Source: Smittium culicis (taxonomy: Eukaryota; Kickxellomycota; Harpellomycetes; Harpellales; Legeriomycetaceae). From it: a stretch of DNA of 64,000 nt. The stretch spans positions 1-64,000 of the forward strand of contig LSSN01000081.1 of the NCBI GenBank assembly GCA_001970855.1. The letters run 5' to 3'. The number at the start of each line of letters is the position of its first letter. Position 1 is the stretch's first letter. This document shows positions 1 to 12,410 of this stretch, piece by piece. The notes below the pieces were generated by a model. That model was not told where the DNA came from. It did not search any database and saw nothing but the letters and a program-made list of their open reading frames with translations. Both the position numbers and the translations under genes were made by a program.

Positions 1-875
1 GGCTAGCACTGTAAATCGGTTATGGCTGACAAAATTATTTTCAGCCAATAATAATTTTTTCGCGTTAATTTTTGAATTTTTCGCCGGTACCTCGAGAGAG
101 TCCAAATTCCACTGCGCTGCGATCGGCATGTGGTCCGAGAGGTCTAAAAAACGGTTCGCTGTACACCAGTTTGGGCGGCTGTTGAGCCCAGCATAGTATA
201 TGTGGTCGATCATTCGGCCCACAGTGTTCTTATTGTACCTCGACCCGGTCGAGTTGGTCACTTTTGTATGTTGGAAACCAGTCCCAAGCTTCAGAGAAAA
301 CTTTTTTGAGACCGGAGTGTCCATATTGTAGTCCAACAGCAGTATGTATTTAGCATATTTATTTTTAAAAATTTTATAATTGTCTAAAAGCTCGTAAATC
401 GCACGCTTTTTGCGCTTGGGAATTGGAAATCGGTGACCAAAAGCTGGAGTTTATCACCATTTTTGGTTTTTCCAGAGACTATCATAGATAGCAAAGTCGG
501 TGCAGATCTAAATTCGATTATTTATAGTCCAATATTATTTTTTACATAAAAAAATTGGCCGGTACTTTCCTTGGATTGATCGTCTTTGGCCTCTATACAA
601 GTGTATATTGGTATGTAGCAGTAATAAGTTTTTTTAGTTAAAAATATTTCCTGGAGTTCCAGTATATAGGACTTATAACTATCCTACTTTGAAAAATTCA
701 GATAGTGCTCAAATTATTCTTTTACACACTTTATGCCTCGTATATTGTAGGTCATAACCGTCAGAGTGTTGTTTTTTGAGCAATTTAATTTTTGTTTTTT
801 TTGGCAACTTAAATTGGCGGATCGAAATTTTTGATTTTTTTCGCGTCTAATTTTGGCGCTTACGCTTTTTCTATA
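1..875 (-). mobile_element. LINE fragment, endonuclease part of ORF2, 5'-truncated, runs off window
   Basis: Read on the minus strand, this is a second copy of the LINE at 52850-58260; for example 721-870 is the reverse complement of about 55575-55735, and 180-290 matches about 56170-56280. It encodes part of an apurinic-type (APE/EEP) endonuclease. The motif SDHMPIAAQW, containing the catalytic Asp-His pair of the family, is visible at about 105-140. The reading frame is broken in several places, so it is not a live gene. Similarity to the other copy stops at about 875, inside the leader before ORF2, which is what 5' truncation during target-primed reverse transcription produces. The 3' part lies outside the window. 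Confidence 0.85.
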
Positions 876-3164
876 AATTTTAATTTAATTATTGAAAATT
901 TTGTTATTTTATTGTTTATGGAGTGAATTCCGTGTATCATTTGATCATAGCGTTGTTTCATTTTTTTCTGTAAACTTATGTTATTAAAATGTACTATTCA
1001 GGACGATAACTTTTTTACAGTATCTTTTATTAACTCTTGAACTTTGTAAACCAAGAATTAATCAAAATTGATTATAGAAAAATATATGTAATTTTAATAT
1101 ATATTGTTTCTACTTTTTGTTTATTTTTTTATTTTACTTATCTAAATATTGATTTTGCGCGGATATAATATTATAAAGCGATTATACGGGAATCCGGCTT
1201 TTATTAAATTCTTTAATTTTCAATCTGGTACAAATGTATTTTTTATAAATTTAACTAGTTAACAATTTCAAATAAGATGTTTATTTTTACACATCTATTA
1301 AAATACCACCTTTAAGTTTGAATTTATAGTAGGATTTTTGCCTATGGATTCAAACTTTTCAAAGCACTTTCTAGATATTTGAATTTTATCATTTTTAATC
1401 AGCTTATTTCAATCTTAGATAATTCCGATTATAAAAATTAAAATTTCAATATATTTATAAGTGAAAACTTTTTCATAGTGATTTAGAACATATTACCCTT
1501 CCTTATATCCCAGAAATTTATAATCCCTTTCTTTCATATTTTTATAGATTAATTATCTGTTTTGATAAATTTATGTATATTTAATTATTTTTTATTGACT
1601 AATTGCATTATGAGATGATTAGATTGTAGTTATAATTATAATAATAAAACCAAGTTATATATAATTTTTACTATAATTAAAAATCCAAGGAAGGTAAAAA
1701 TCATTATTTCATGCTACCATAGCCCTTCATAAATAAATTTTTTTTTCTGATTTTACTATTAAATATCATACTGACTTTAAATATTTTAAAACACCATGTA
1801 AACAAGATTTATTTGAACTATTTCCCGCATGAACACTGTTCGAATAAAGTACAATTTTCTTCGAGTACGACAGAGAAAATAAAATTCAGATTTATGGTTT
1901 TAAATTATTATTGTGAAATTATTCAATAATTTCTATATCTAGCGATTATCTAAACCTAGATAATAAGATAACTCATATTAACATCCTCCGTTATTATTTA
2001 ATATAATTTGATCTTTATTAATTATACAATGAAGCTGTTAATAGGTTATTTTGCATTATAAAATCTAGTGTGTAACGTGTTTTAGCCTCATTTCGGATTT
2101 ATAAAGAATTTTAAACTCGCGATTTATTAATTTAATTTATTTTATATTTAAGTAATGGGATTTAATAAAAAATAAAAAAAAAATTTAATTCCGTAAAATA
2201 TACTTTTCATACATTATTACTTATTTTAATCTCCAATAAGTGCTTATTTATAATTTTTGTCTTAATTTATAATTCGTATTTTTATAGTTTGAATATATTA
2301 ATCTGGTTTTTTCAGTTTATTATTTAGTTTTATGCTAATTTTATCTGACGGCGTTTTTGTTAAAGCACTCGAGGATGCTTTTTATATCTATTTTAAACTG
2401 GGTTTGTGATAGGGTAAACTTAACTAGCCTTCGTGTCTTGTGGGTAATTAATGTAAATAAATAAGTGGTAGAGTAATAGAGTACAAATAAAATGTTTATA
2501 ATGGCGCGGCTTTTGTCATTTATCTTTTCACTCAAATATTTAAGTACAATATTTCGGTCCATTATTTGAGCGTATTATTATACACTAATAAATTATCCAA
2601 TTTATCATAATTAATTTGACAGCGAAATACATCTAATGAACCATAATAATCGGCAATCAAAAAAAGCTTGAATTAAATTAAAAGGGATAATTCAAATAAG
2701 CTGCAGATCTATTTTCTTCCTTATAAATATAAATTATATTTTTTAAAAAGCATCAATCATTTACCATTTTGAATTGATTATTTATTTCTTTATAAAAAAT
2801 ATATTTTAATACTAATAACTTTGTTAAAAGCAAATCCAACTCTTTTGAGGGCGCGAAAAGTATATAAGATTGGTTTTATAAAATTTATTAATAAGAAAAT
2901 TAGTTATATGAAAGTTTAGTAATAAAAAGCCCCACTTTTAATTTCTTCGTTCACTATGTTCTTTTAATTTGTTTTCCTTTCTTTCACTAGTCCACCATAT
3001 CTCAGTATAAAGTAAGTTAGTAGAACTTGTATAATTCATAAAATATATTGAAACAATCCAATCATACTACAACCATTAACACACTTTTATTTTATAGAAA
3101 CAATGTCTTTATGAAATACAAGGCTTCATCATACAAAGAACTTTATAATATTTGTTTTTATATT
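876..3164. other. AT-rich intergenic DNA
   Basis: Very AT-rich. Only short, composition-driven open frames are present, for example 2341-2562 on the minus strand, which has no recognisable motif. No RNA gene or complete element was recognised. Confidence 0.6.
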
Positions 3165-3228
3165 GGTATACCTTAAATAGTACCAATAAGATTCCGTGAT
3201 TAAAAAAAAAAAAAGGTATACCTTAAAT
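3165..3228 (+). mobile_element. Minute poly(A)-tailed retro-insertion with 14 bp target-site duplication
   Basis: A perfect 14 bp direct repeat, GGTATACCTTAAAT, occurs at 3165-3178 and 3215-3228. Between the copies lie 36 bp that end in ATTCCGTGATT followed by a run of A. Long target duplications plus a 3' poly(A) tail are the signature of LINE-driven target-primed reverse transcription, here of an extremely short 3' end. A second insertion at 20521-20592 carries the same ATTCCGTGATT-poly(A) end in the opposite orientation. The parent element was not identified. Confidence 0.8.
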
Positions 3229-3797
3229 TTCCTTTTCACAAAGAAGCAAAAATTTAGTATGTGTAGTATCTTTCAAGCTGTTTAAATCGAAACTTTATTG
3301 ATTTTATAAAAAAAAAATAAAAGGATAATTTAAAATATAAATTAAAATAATCACTTTACTTTTTAAAATAAGTAGTTGTATTTAAATATCTTGGAAATAT
3401 AAATTGTCCAAGATAATTTGAAGAGCCTTTTTTATACATTAATATTTATATATGTATTATTTATTACTGTGATATAAATAAGCTGTACCAAATATTTAAT
3501 GTTTGATTTAATATAAATAATGTTGTCAATATACAACAATGGGAAATTACATCCATATTTTCATCCAACAGGCACTAGACTGTTTTTGGTTTACCAAATA
3601 TATCCAGATAAACTCCATACAAGCAATTTGATTTCAAGTCCTTATTAATTTTTTGTATATTTTATAATAAAAGCAATTATTAAATTTCCATATAAATCAA
3701 AAAAGAATCAATAAACTGGGGTTGGTTGAGAGATTTTAACAGAAAAGGATTAAAAATCAACAAATACAGGTAATTAGGATAAAAATTTTCATTATTT

Positions 3798-3990
3798 ATC
3801 CCCTTCCCGTCCAACAATCTAAAAAAAATCGAATTTAATGATTAGTATATGATTTATAAACAAATTAATTATTTGCTGTTAAAATCAATGCACCGATAAT
3901 TCTTAAGGCCTGGGAATTATTTGATTTTCATTGAATACATTTGGCTATATTTTGTGGTTCAAGAATAGTCTACCACGCGTGAAAGGGTTA
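3798..3990 (+). repeat. Family A miniature inverted-repeat element (MITE)
   Basis: About 190 bp. It opens with CCCTTCCCGTCCAACA and closes with GTCTACCACGCGTGAAAGGG followed by TTA. The interior shares the ATTTGCTGTTA, AAGGCCT(G)GGAATTA and GGCTATATTTTG blocks of the other copies at 19.2-21.5, 24.5, 41.4-43.0 and 60.1 kb. There is no coding capacity. Confidence 0.8.
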
Positions 3991-5722
3991 TACTATCTTT
4001 AATATGGGTTTTTTTATAATATTTCTATATTTCTGTAATTTATCAAAATTTTTATTTGTTTGATAATAATAAAATATTACTTATAAGCTTCATAACCAAA
4101 CTTATTTTGTATTTTCATAATAAATTAGATAAATTTAAATCAAAAACTACCAGCTTACTTTAAAACAAAAGATTAACTAAATAACCTCTCTAAGAGCGAA
4201 AAAGCTATTCAAGGTTTAGGGGATTATTAATTATAATTTACAAAGCGCACTTTACTAATATCTCACTCGTTTTTACGCTATAATTGATAGAGGATAGTTA
4301 GGGTGGCGATCAGCGATCAGCGATTCAGAGTACAGCGATTTATGAAGAGGGCCAACTAGAAATAGGAGGAACCAGTTTATTCATCACAATCTGGGTCATT
4401 CTCTGAGAAAAAATCCAGATTTTGACAGCAATTCAGGTCTCAAAAGTTCAGTAGCTTATTTTAGGGGATTCAGATCGATCGTTCCCAAATTTGGGTAGGT
4501 GCATATTTTTTATTATTCCAGTTACATATAGATTCTGACTAGGAGCTCAATGGTCTCAATGAATTCGAATTTTTTGGAACGAGCTTAATTGAATATACGT
4601 TTTTAATATCATTCATATAGCCTACTTGAGTATTTTACTGACAGGATTTTTTGTTGGAAGATTTATCCGATTCTCCTTTTGGTATGAAGCCAATAGACCA
4701 GCATAGGAATTTGTATGGACTAGATTTTTAGCTTTTATATTCCATGCAACTGAATTTGATGTTTTTTAGTTTTATTTACTGCATATTATTATTATTTTTA
4801 GGATAACAATAAATTTTCATGATAAAAATACAACTAGAAATCGTTTTAGTGATACCTCTATTTTTGATTATTGAATTTAAAAAATAAATAGGCTAGCTGA
4901 ATCGTTTTTTTTTTTTTTTTTCACAGTGAGTTTATTAGTCATAATTTAAAAGTATACTAAATACTATCAAAAAACATTACAAAAATAATTTTTCAACCGA
5001 CCCCTCTCCGATGCTCTAGCAGCTCCATACCAATTGGACATTGGTTCAAGGAAAATGAACTAGCTGAATTTTCGATTTGTTTATTTATCCAGCATTAGTA
5101 GGCTGTAATATATTGTCTAATAAAGCACAATTTACCCTCGTAGGAATTAATTAAACACAAGATATCTGCGATCCAGAAGCTTTAGAGGATTTTTTACATA
5201 GGAAATTTAATAATTCTAGGCTCTATTTTGAAGAAGTGTTTTTATTTATACCATAGAAAAGCTTACCGATCGCCAAGTTTCAAACACCGGTTTTTGAATT
5301 TAAATTCTAATTGGATCGTTTACAAGAGGCAATATTAAATTGGTGTTTCAGACATAATTGAGACTCCTATTTTTTAATACCATGCATGCTTTTTATGAAA
5401 AAAGTTAAAGCGCAAAATACCATTTATGTAATATCACTCCATATTTTAACGTCACAGAAAGTTTAGGTATGTTAAGACCCCTGTATTATTGATTCCTTAG
5501 AGCATAATGTCTAACTAAAAGTTATTTTATATTCATAATTACACGAAGCGAACTTTATCCCTTCAGGATAAAATTTTTTTATATTATATAAGCACATAAT
5601 AGCAGTAGACATAGTTATACTTCGTTTCCCATTTCAGTTCCAATAGTTCCAATACACTTTCGATCCATTTTTTAAATAAATATTAAACTTTTCCTATTAA
5701 TAAGCAAATTTTTTTTTTAAAA
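3991..5722. other. Intergenic; slightly GC-richer patch at about 4290-5050 not identified
   Basis: The stretch 4290-5050 is less AT-rich than its surroundings and contains a short tandem GCGATCA-type repeat at 4307-4330. It may be an old transposon or gene remnant, but I could not assign a family in any frame. The rest, up to the dehydrogenase start, is AT-rich and featureless. Confidence 0.4.
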
Positions 5723-8521
5723 ATGATGAAAATCAGCTGTCGTTTACAATCAAGTTTCGTTTTTAATAGAAGCGGCACTACTTTTAGTGTTCTGAAAAAG
5801 CTCCAAGACCATAAAACAATCAATTCTAACTCTATTTGCAACGTTTCATGGACAACAAATAATAAAAATGAAAAGTTAAGTAGTATACTTATGCACAGAA
5901 CGCCAAAAAATAAAGAAAGATCTTACAGCACTTTAAAAAAGCTGGAAATTAATCCCAGAAATCCGAATTACAAACAAGTAACCATATTTTATCTAGCATA
6001 CGATTTCAATCTTAAATATATACAACTGATAAATTATCCGACTTTTAAACATACCCAATTGCGACCGGGGTTTATTATATATCTTAGCTTTCTAGAGAAG
6101 ATGTACTTTATTTTACAGAAATCTTAGGCTCAGAGAATATAATGGCTACAAAAACCCTTGGAGGTACATACGATATCACAGAGCTTACAAAGTATAACGA
6201 ATCTTGGCAAGGCGAATATACAGGCAAATCTCAATTAGTAATTTTTCCGAAATCAACACAAAACGTTTCCGATGCGCTAAAATACTGCAACACAAACAAG
6301 TAAAACTCTTCTTTCAGAATCTTCCTTTTACATTTTTAACTATTATTAAACATTTTTAGAATAATTTCCATTATAAATTTATTAATTTGCAAATATTTTT
6401 TAATTAACGGAGCTAGCAAAATTGTTAAAAAAAACACATTTTCAAATTTATAGAATCGCTGTTGTTCCTCAAGGTGGAAACTCTGGGGTGCAAGGTATAA
6501 AATACCACCTTTTATTCATTTAACACTTTCCATACCTCACATTATTGAAGGGACTATCTTCAATAGTTGTATTACTGTCAAAGGCTTTTTAAAAATATAA
6601 ACTAAAAAAGAAAAGAAAAGCCTATACATAAATTTCAACAATATTTCTATAAATAAGAATAAAATTTTCTCAATCTATTTTGTATATAAAATAAATTAGG
6701 GGGAGCTGTTCCAGTATATGACGAAGTTGTAATAAACTTATCTAAAATGAACAATATTAGGAGCTTGGATAAAGATTCCGGTGCTCTTGTTTGTGACGCT
6801 GGGTGTATTCTTGAACAGCTCGATAACCATGTAAACGAGTTTGGTTTAACAATGCCAATTGATTTAGGTGCAAAAGGAAGGTATTCGTTTTTTCCCTTTT
6901 CTTCATAGATTATTAAAGATAGTGACAATTTAAAAATTTAATATGTCTCCTTATTGATATATGTAGTTGCCACATTGGCGGCAATATATCTACGAACGCT
7001 GGTGGAATTAGATACGTAAGATACGGATCTTTACATGGCTCTGTACTTGGTCTAGAAGCTGTAATGTCTTTTAACATTTGTTTGATAATCTAATCTTTTG
7101 TTATTATTTATTATAAATCAATCATTTACAAAAATTTTTTATATTTTAAACATTACAATTATAAACTTATAGGTATTGCCGGATGGTACAATTATAAATA
7201 ACCTATCGACATTAAGAAAGGATAGCACTGGATATGATATAAAACAGCTGTTTATTGGAGCTGAGGGTACACTAGGTATCGTTACTGGCGTCTCAATCCT
7301 GACCGCCAAGAAACCATCAGTAAATTAAACTCTATTAAATAAAAAAAAGTTTTTTATTAACTTGAAATAAATATTTTTTATGACAGCAAGTCAACGTCGC
7401 TGTTTTAGGCCTAGAGTCATACGAACAGGTAGTGAAAACTTTCAACTTGGCTAGGTCGATGTTTCCCGAAATTCTTTCAGGTTTGATTTTTATTTCTTAG
7501 TTTATACTGAAAATTGCACATACTCACTTGAATGTTTTTTTTTTTTGTATTGTATCTAATTTTTAAAAAAAAACCTATATTCCAATTTAAAATCTCGGAT
7601 ATTTTATAAACAGCTTTTGAATTTTGGGATCAGTATTGTATGGAAACAACTTTATCTGTTCAAGGATACGCGAATCCATTCGAAAAAAGCTATCCTTTTT
7701 ACATTTTGATCGAAACTGGCGGATCAAACTCAAGTCATGACATCGAAGTAAATATAACCTTTTCTATTCATTTCTACTATTTTTCTTATATACTTTTTCG
7801 CTATCGGATTGTAAATAAACCTATTTTTGAATAAGAACTAAAATACTAATTGATATGAACTCACTTTATAGAAACTTCAAAAGTTTTTAGAGGAATCTTT
7901 TAACTTGGAAATAGTCTCTGACGGAGTTTTAGCACAAGATATAACACAGGTACTTTTCTATCAATAACTAAACCTGTATAACTATATGCGGAGATTTCTG
8001 AATATAGAATGCTTAATACTATTAATTTATAGCAAAATAAGTTGTGGATGATCCGCGAGTCCATTATTGAATCGATATCAAAAGGAAATAAAGTTTACAA
8101 GTACGATCTTTCGGCACCTATAAGCAAATTATATGACGTTGTGAACGATGTGAATGATAGACTAGAAAAATTAATTCCTGGTTTAATTTCCAAAGGCGGC
8201 GAAATTATCAACCAAATGGAGCCTGCTGATGTTGGGTATGTAAAATCAGTTAATGGATTTGGACATATCGGAGACGGAAATGTTCACTTGAACGTTGTTG
8301 TTAGCAAATACAATCAAGAGATTGAAGAGCTACTTGAGCCGTACATATTTGAATGGGTTCAATCGTTGAATGGATCTATTTCAGCTGAGCATGGAGTTGG
8401 GATAGTTAAGCCTGCTGTTTTAAAGTATTCAAAAGAGCCTGAAGTTCTAAAACTGATGAAAATGGTTAAGGATAAGCTGGATCCACATGCTATTATGAAT
8501 CCTTATAAAGTCTTGATGTAA
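5723..8521 (+). CDS. D-2-hydroxyglutarate dehydrogenase, mitochondrial, ten exons
   Basis: Oxidises D-2-hydroxyglutarate to 2-oxoglutarate using FAD; family members act in mitochondria. Proposed exons: 5723-5977, 6088-6299, 6454-6494, 6700-6880, 6967-7060, 7173-7319, 7387-7480, 7614-7747, 7872-7949 and 8033-8521. All introns are GT-AG and 66-205 nt long, and together they give about 574 residues, slightly longer than the usual 500-560. The first ~60 residues are rich in Ser, Lys, Arg and Asn, as expected for a mitochondrial presequence. The FAD-binding type 4 domain includes PQGGNSG (161-167), CDAGC and CHIGGN...TNAGG. The FAD-oxidase C-terminal domain has [11 protein letters not shown] (489-499) and EHGVG (531-535). 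Each splice site was chosen so that the joined frame matches the conserved family order. The yeast Dld2/Dld3 enzymes are the same family, so substrate preference is inferred. It is convergent with the pICln gene. Confidence 0.92.
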
Positions 8522-8769
8522 TTGGTTGTAGTATAGGTTACATTTTTAATGTCTGAAAGATTTTATTTTTATACCTTTAGCTAAAAAAATGATACACGAA
8601 AATTAAAATTAAAATTAGAAATTATTTTTCATCTAGAAGCGATTCTAATCGATAAAGCGTTTCCTAAGCAAAATAAATATAATTTTCAGTTTTAATATAT
8701 AAGTTATAAAATGCGTTATTCAAGATAATTTGTTAAAAATGAAGATAATCAGTTTTATGTTTTAAATTA

Positions 8770-9688
8770 TCAGTTATTATAAATAATTTGTATAAGAATT
8801 TGTAAAGCAAAAACCTTTCCCTCAGGAGTTAATTTATCGAAATCGTCTTTTGAATAGTACAGTGCATTTTCGTTTTGATCCAAAGTGGAGAGTGGTACAA
8901 CAGCTGTATCAGCATCTTTCTGCTCAGATTCGCTTTCTGAATGCCTGGAGCGCTTATTGGGCTCTTCGTATTCTTCATAACCATCAAAACCGTCAAAACC
9001 TTTAAATTCCTCTTCGTTTGAATCTTGTACAGGGCAAGAAGATATTGCATCAGATAAAGCAAAGTAAATCTGATCAACTAAAAAAAAAAATAAAGAAAAA
9101 ACGAAAAGGTTGTAGGAAATATTTTATAGCCTGATGCTTTTTTAAATGAAAATATTAAGAAAATTATCAAAGATCAAATACTGGGAATAAGTTTTATATA
9201 TATTTTTTTGGCTAACCTTCTTCGACAGAGCTTGGGTAAATGAATATTTCGGTGCTGTGAGTATCTTCGCTGTCAGAGTCAGAAGCGAATTCAAGTTCTT
9301 CATCATCTAAATCTTTATGCTGTTTTTTTTCGCCCTCAAGATCATCCCCAATAAAAAAATCTAAATGGCAATACACGCAATCACCCAATTCACGGAAAAC
9401 TTGCTTGGCATCTACATCTTTATCTTTTGCGCTGGTTTCGTCATCTTGCGAATCTACTCTAATCTTCTTCGATTTTGCATGTATTATTATAGATTCATAG
9501 TTAATCATCACCCCCTTTTTAGCTTTTTCATCGAAAAATATTAGGTATCTACTAGCGATTATCAAAGTCCCTTCAACTCTAGGAATATCGCTGCATTTAG
9601 GCTCTGATTGAATTAGCACATTATCCAGCTTCAAGTAGTTTTCGGCACTAGTGCCTTCGGGAATCGAGTCGATTATAACTAGAGTCAT
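8770..9688 (-). CDS. Methylosome subunit pICln-like protein, two exons
   Basis: pICln binds Sm proteins and presents them to the PRMT5 methylosome during spliceosomal snRNP assembly; it is mainly cytosolic. Exon 1 is 9688-9217 and exon 2 is 9077-8770. They join across a 139 nt GT-AG intron with phase preserved, giving about 259 residues, a normal length. Residues 1-130 show the pleckstrin-like core with the characteristic segment GTLIIASRYLIFFDE and a later YCHLDF strand. Long Asp/Glu-rich stretches follow (DLDDEELEFASDSDSED), and exon 2 begins with the helix VDQIYFALSDAISSCP and another acidic tail, all typical of the family. It is tail-to-tail with the dehydrogenase gene, 248 bp away. Identification rests on domain pattern, not on a search. 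Confidence 0.82.
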
Positions 9689-12410
9689 TTTATTTTATTA
9701 CGTTCTCTGGCGACTATAATATGGAAAATATTTTGAGAAAAATACACGCGTGGTATTGAACTAAGACAGCACTTTGTTTCTTTTTAAAGATATAGATTTG
9801 GATATTTATTAATTATAAATATTATTGACAGGGTTGATAAGACATATCGATTTTTCTAATTATTCGTTTCATATTGATAATTTTATTCGCCTGTAAAAAT
9901 GTTAACATTTATTCATTGGCTATTAATTCTTTGTGAAATTTTATTATCTGTATCACATAACACCATTAAATGAGCCCTAAATAAAGAATTTCCCTTACTT
10001 AAGAAAGGTAGCATTAAAAATAAACTCTTGCATGAAAAAAACAATGTATTGCCCAGAATATGCTTCAAAAATAACGGATTTAATTTGGCATAGATAAAAG
10101 TACTTAATTTATCCTGTTACTATTAATACCAAAAATAGCCGAGCTTCTTTGATTGCCTATTTTGAAAAGCTAAAAAGGTAGCAGAAATAAAAAAATCCAT
10201 TTTTAGTCTAAATTTATTGGTAAGCCTTATAATTGGAATAAATATAACACAATTCAATTTAATTTATGATTGTTCTTCTGCTTTAGTACTATCACACAAG
10301 AGCAACAAAAAAAAAAAAATCTAATAAATAATAATTCTATCAAATAAGTATAGCAAATAAATAATTTATCAGAAATTATACAAAAAAACCAATGCTTAAA
10401 TACAAGTTAGCGCTGGGTATACCTAAGTAGTAATAAAAAACTTTTTTTAGTCTTATATTAGATATACATTTTATTTCTATTTAGCCAAATTTAATTATAG
10501 CAAATGTTTTAAAAATTAGCCTATTTTGTAAAAATGCGTTAATGATATTTTTGAACCAATAGCTCCAACTTTAGTGTTGGCTAACTTCTTCCGAATAAAA
10601 AAATTTGGTTTAATTATCATAATATTTTACTATAAGTGACATGAACCTATATTTGACAAGGTTGTTGAATAATATTTTTGAAATGTGCTGTAACTTTTTC
10701 TCCTACAGTTAATCCGGGCTTGGAAATTATTTCTATTTTTAGGAACATGTTACTGCTAACTCAAAAAACAAAATCATTTGAACGCGCCACTTTCACATAA
10801 CTTTGAAGGCTAAAAAATTAATTATTTATCACGGTTATTAGATTTATTGTTCTTTTTATTCTCAGTTGAGTGTGTGGAGAATAAAAGGAGGCTTGATTTA
10901 CTCTATTTTTTCTAGTAGTATATTTTTCCTATAATTGCAATCATAGAAAAATGGCTTAATATTATCCTCATTTTTTTTTATCTAGTAACATAAAGCTAAT
11001 GTTATTTCGTGACCTTTATCGAACTTAATAATGTATAATTATATTTTTATTACTAGAAATAAGCAATTTTATTATCTAAATATATTTATTTTCGCACGCC
11101 TTGTCCACGTATTTCACAAAATAAAGCCTCAATCCTCGATTACAATACTTCAATTGCCCTGTGGATTTTTATCATAATAATTAATTTCGCCAATACTATC
11201 ATTGCAATTCATAATTAAAAATTTAGACTTTTATTAACCACACCATTTTTTTACCATGGCGGCCATCCTCTTTCTTTCCTTCGATTAACTGTGTGTTCGA
11301 TTTAAATTCAATTTAATTATAAGTAATAAATTATTTCGAAATGATATTTTATTTGAGGCATACTAAGTAAAAATACATTTTCAGATAAAGAGTAAAGAAG
11401 GCTTTGTATCAACTACTCAATGTAAATTAAATTGAAATTACTCATTTTAAAAAATAAAAAAATAAATTATTATCTGGTACGCCCCATTCCAGAAATGACC
11501 TTAAGAAATATAACTAAACTAGTTTTCAGAGCTACTAATGTTTAGATTTTATATCACAAGATCCTTTTTTTTTATTGAACAAACTCTATTATAAAAATAA
11601 ATTATAACTGTGCTTATTTTTTTCACTGAACTGATGATTGTTTTTTCTTGATCATTAATTTCACAGTATTGGTGTGGTTAAATTGTTTTTTTCTTCATTT
11701 TATTATTTTGTAATACTTTAAAATAGAGTTAGCTCGAATATCACGAAGCCAAAGCCATGAATTTTATAAAGATAAGAATAAGAAAAGGATAAAGCCTATG
11801 GTATTTATTCTATCTGGAAATATTTTCAGCTAAGTGATAGTTAGTATATTTGATAAATAAAATAATAAAAATTTTTTAATACAGTAAAAAATAAAGCGAT
11901 TTATTATGAAAGTCAAAAAAAAAAAGAAAAAAGATAAATCTCAAAGCTTTTCTTATTTTTAATTTATATATAAGGGATAGAATCCTCAAGGATTTTTCTT
12001 TTTGAGTTTTTAATCTTTTCCCTAATTCTTTATTCAGAAAAACATTTAAATATCAAAGCATATTTATAATTACCCTATATCCTCAACCTCTATATACCCT
12101 TATTCTACTTTAATCTAACGACCGATACTAATATATCAGTAACCTCCAACCACACTAAAAGGAATATATTACTATCAAAATAAACATAATTTTTTCTGCT
12201 CAATACTAAAAAGTGTTAACATAATAACTTTATAAAATTCAATTAAAGGTTAGTTAAATTAATCAGTATATAAAATCGAAAATTGATCTAGGAATTATAT
12301 ATAGTAGATAATAATCACTTTTTAATTAAGATTAATATATTTATTTTATTTTTCATCTATTATAAATTATTTAGAACTCTAAGAAATATACTAAAATATA
12401 TTATAACACA
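9689..12410. other. AT-rich intergenic DNA
   Basis: No open frame of interest and no recognised repeat, tRNA or element. The last ~350 bp before the esterase gene has a C-richer stretch (12060-12170) and a TATATAAAA at 12267-12275, which could belong to the promoter of the downstream gene. Confidence 0.5.
12267..12275 (+). promoter_or_regulatory. Possible TATA box of the GDSL-esterase gene
   Basis: TATATAAAA lies 135 bp upstream of the ATG at 12411. In DNA this AT-rich the match could be chance. Confidence 0.25.
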
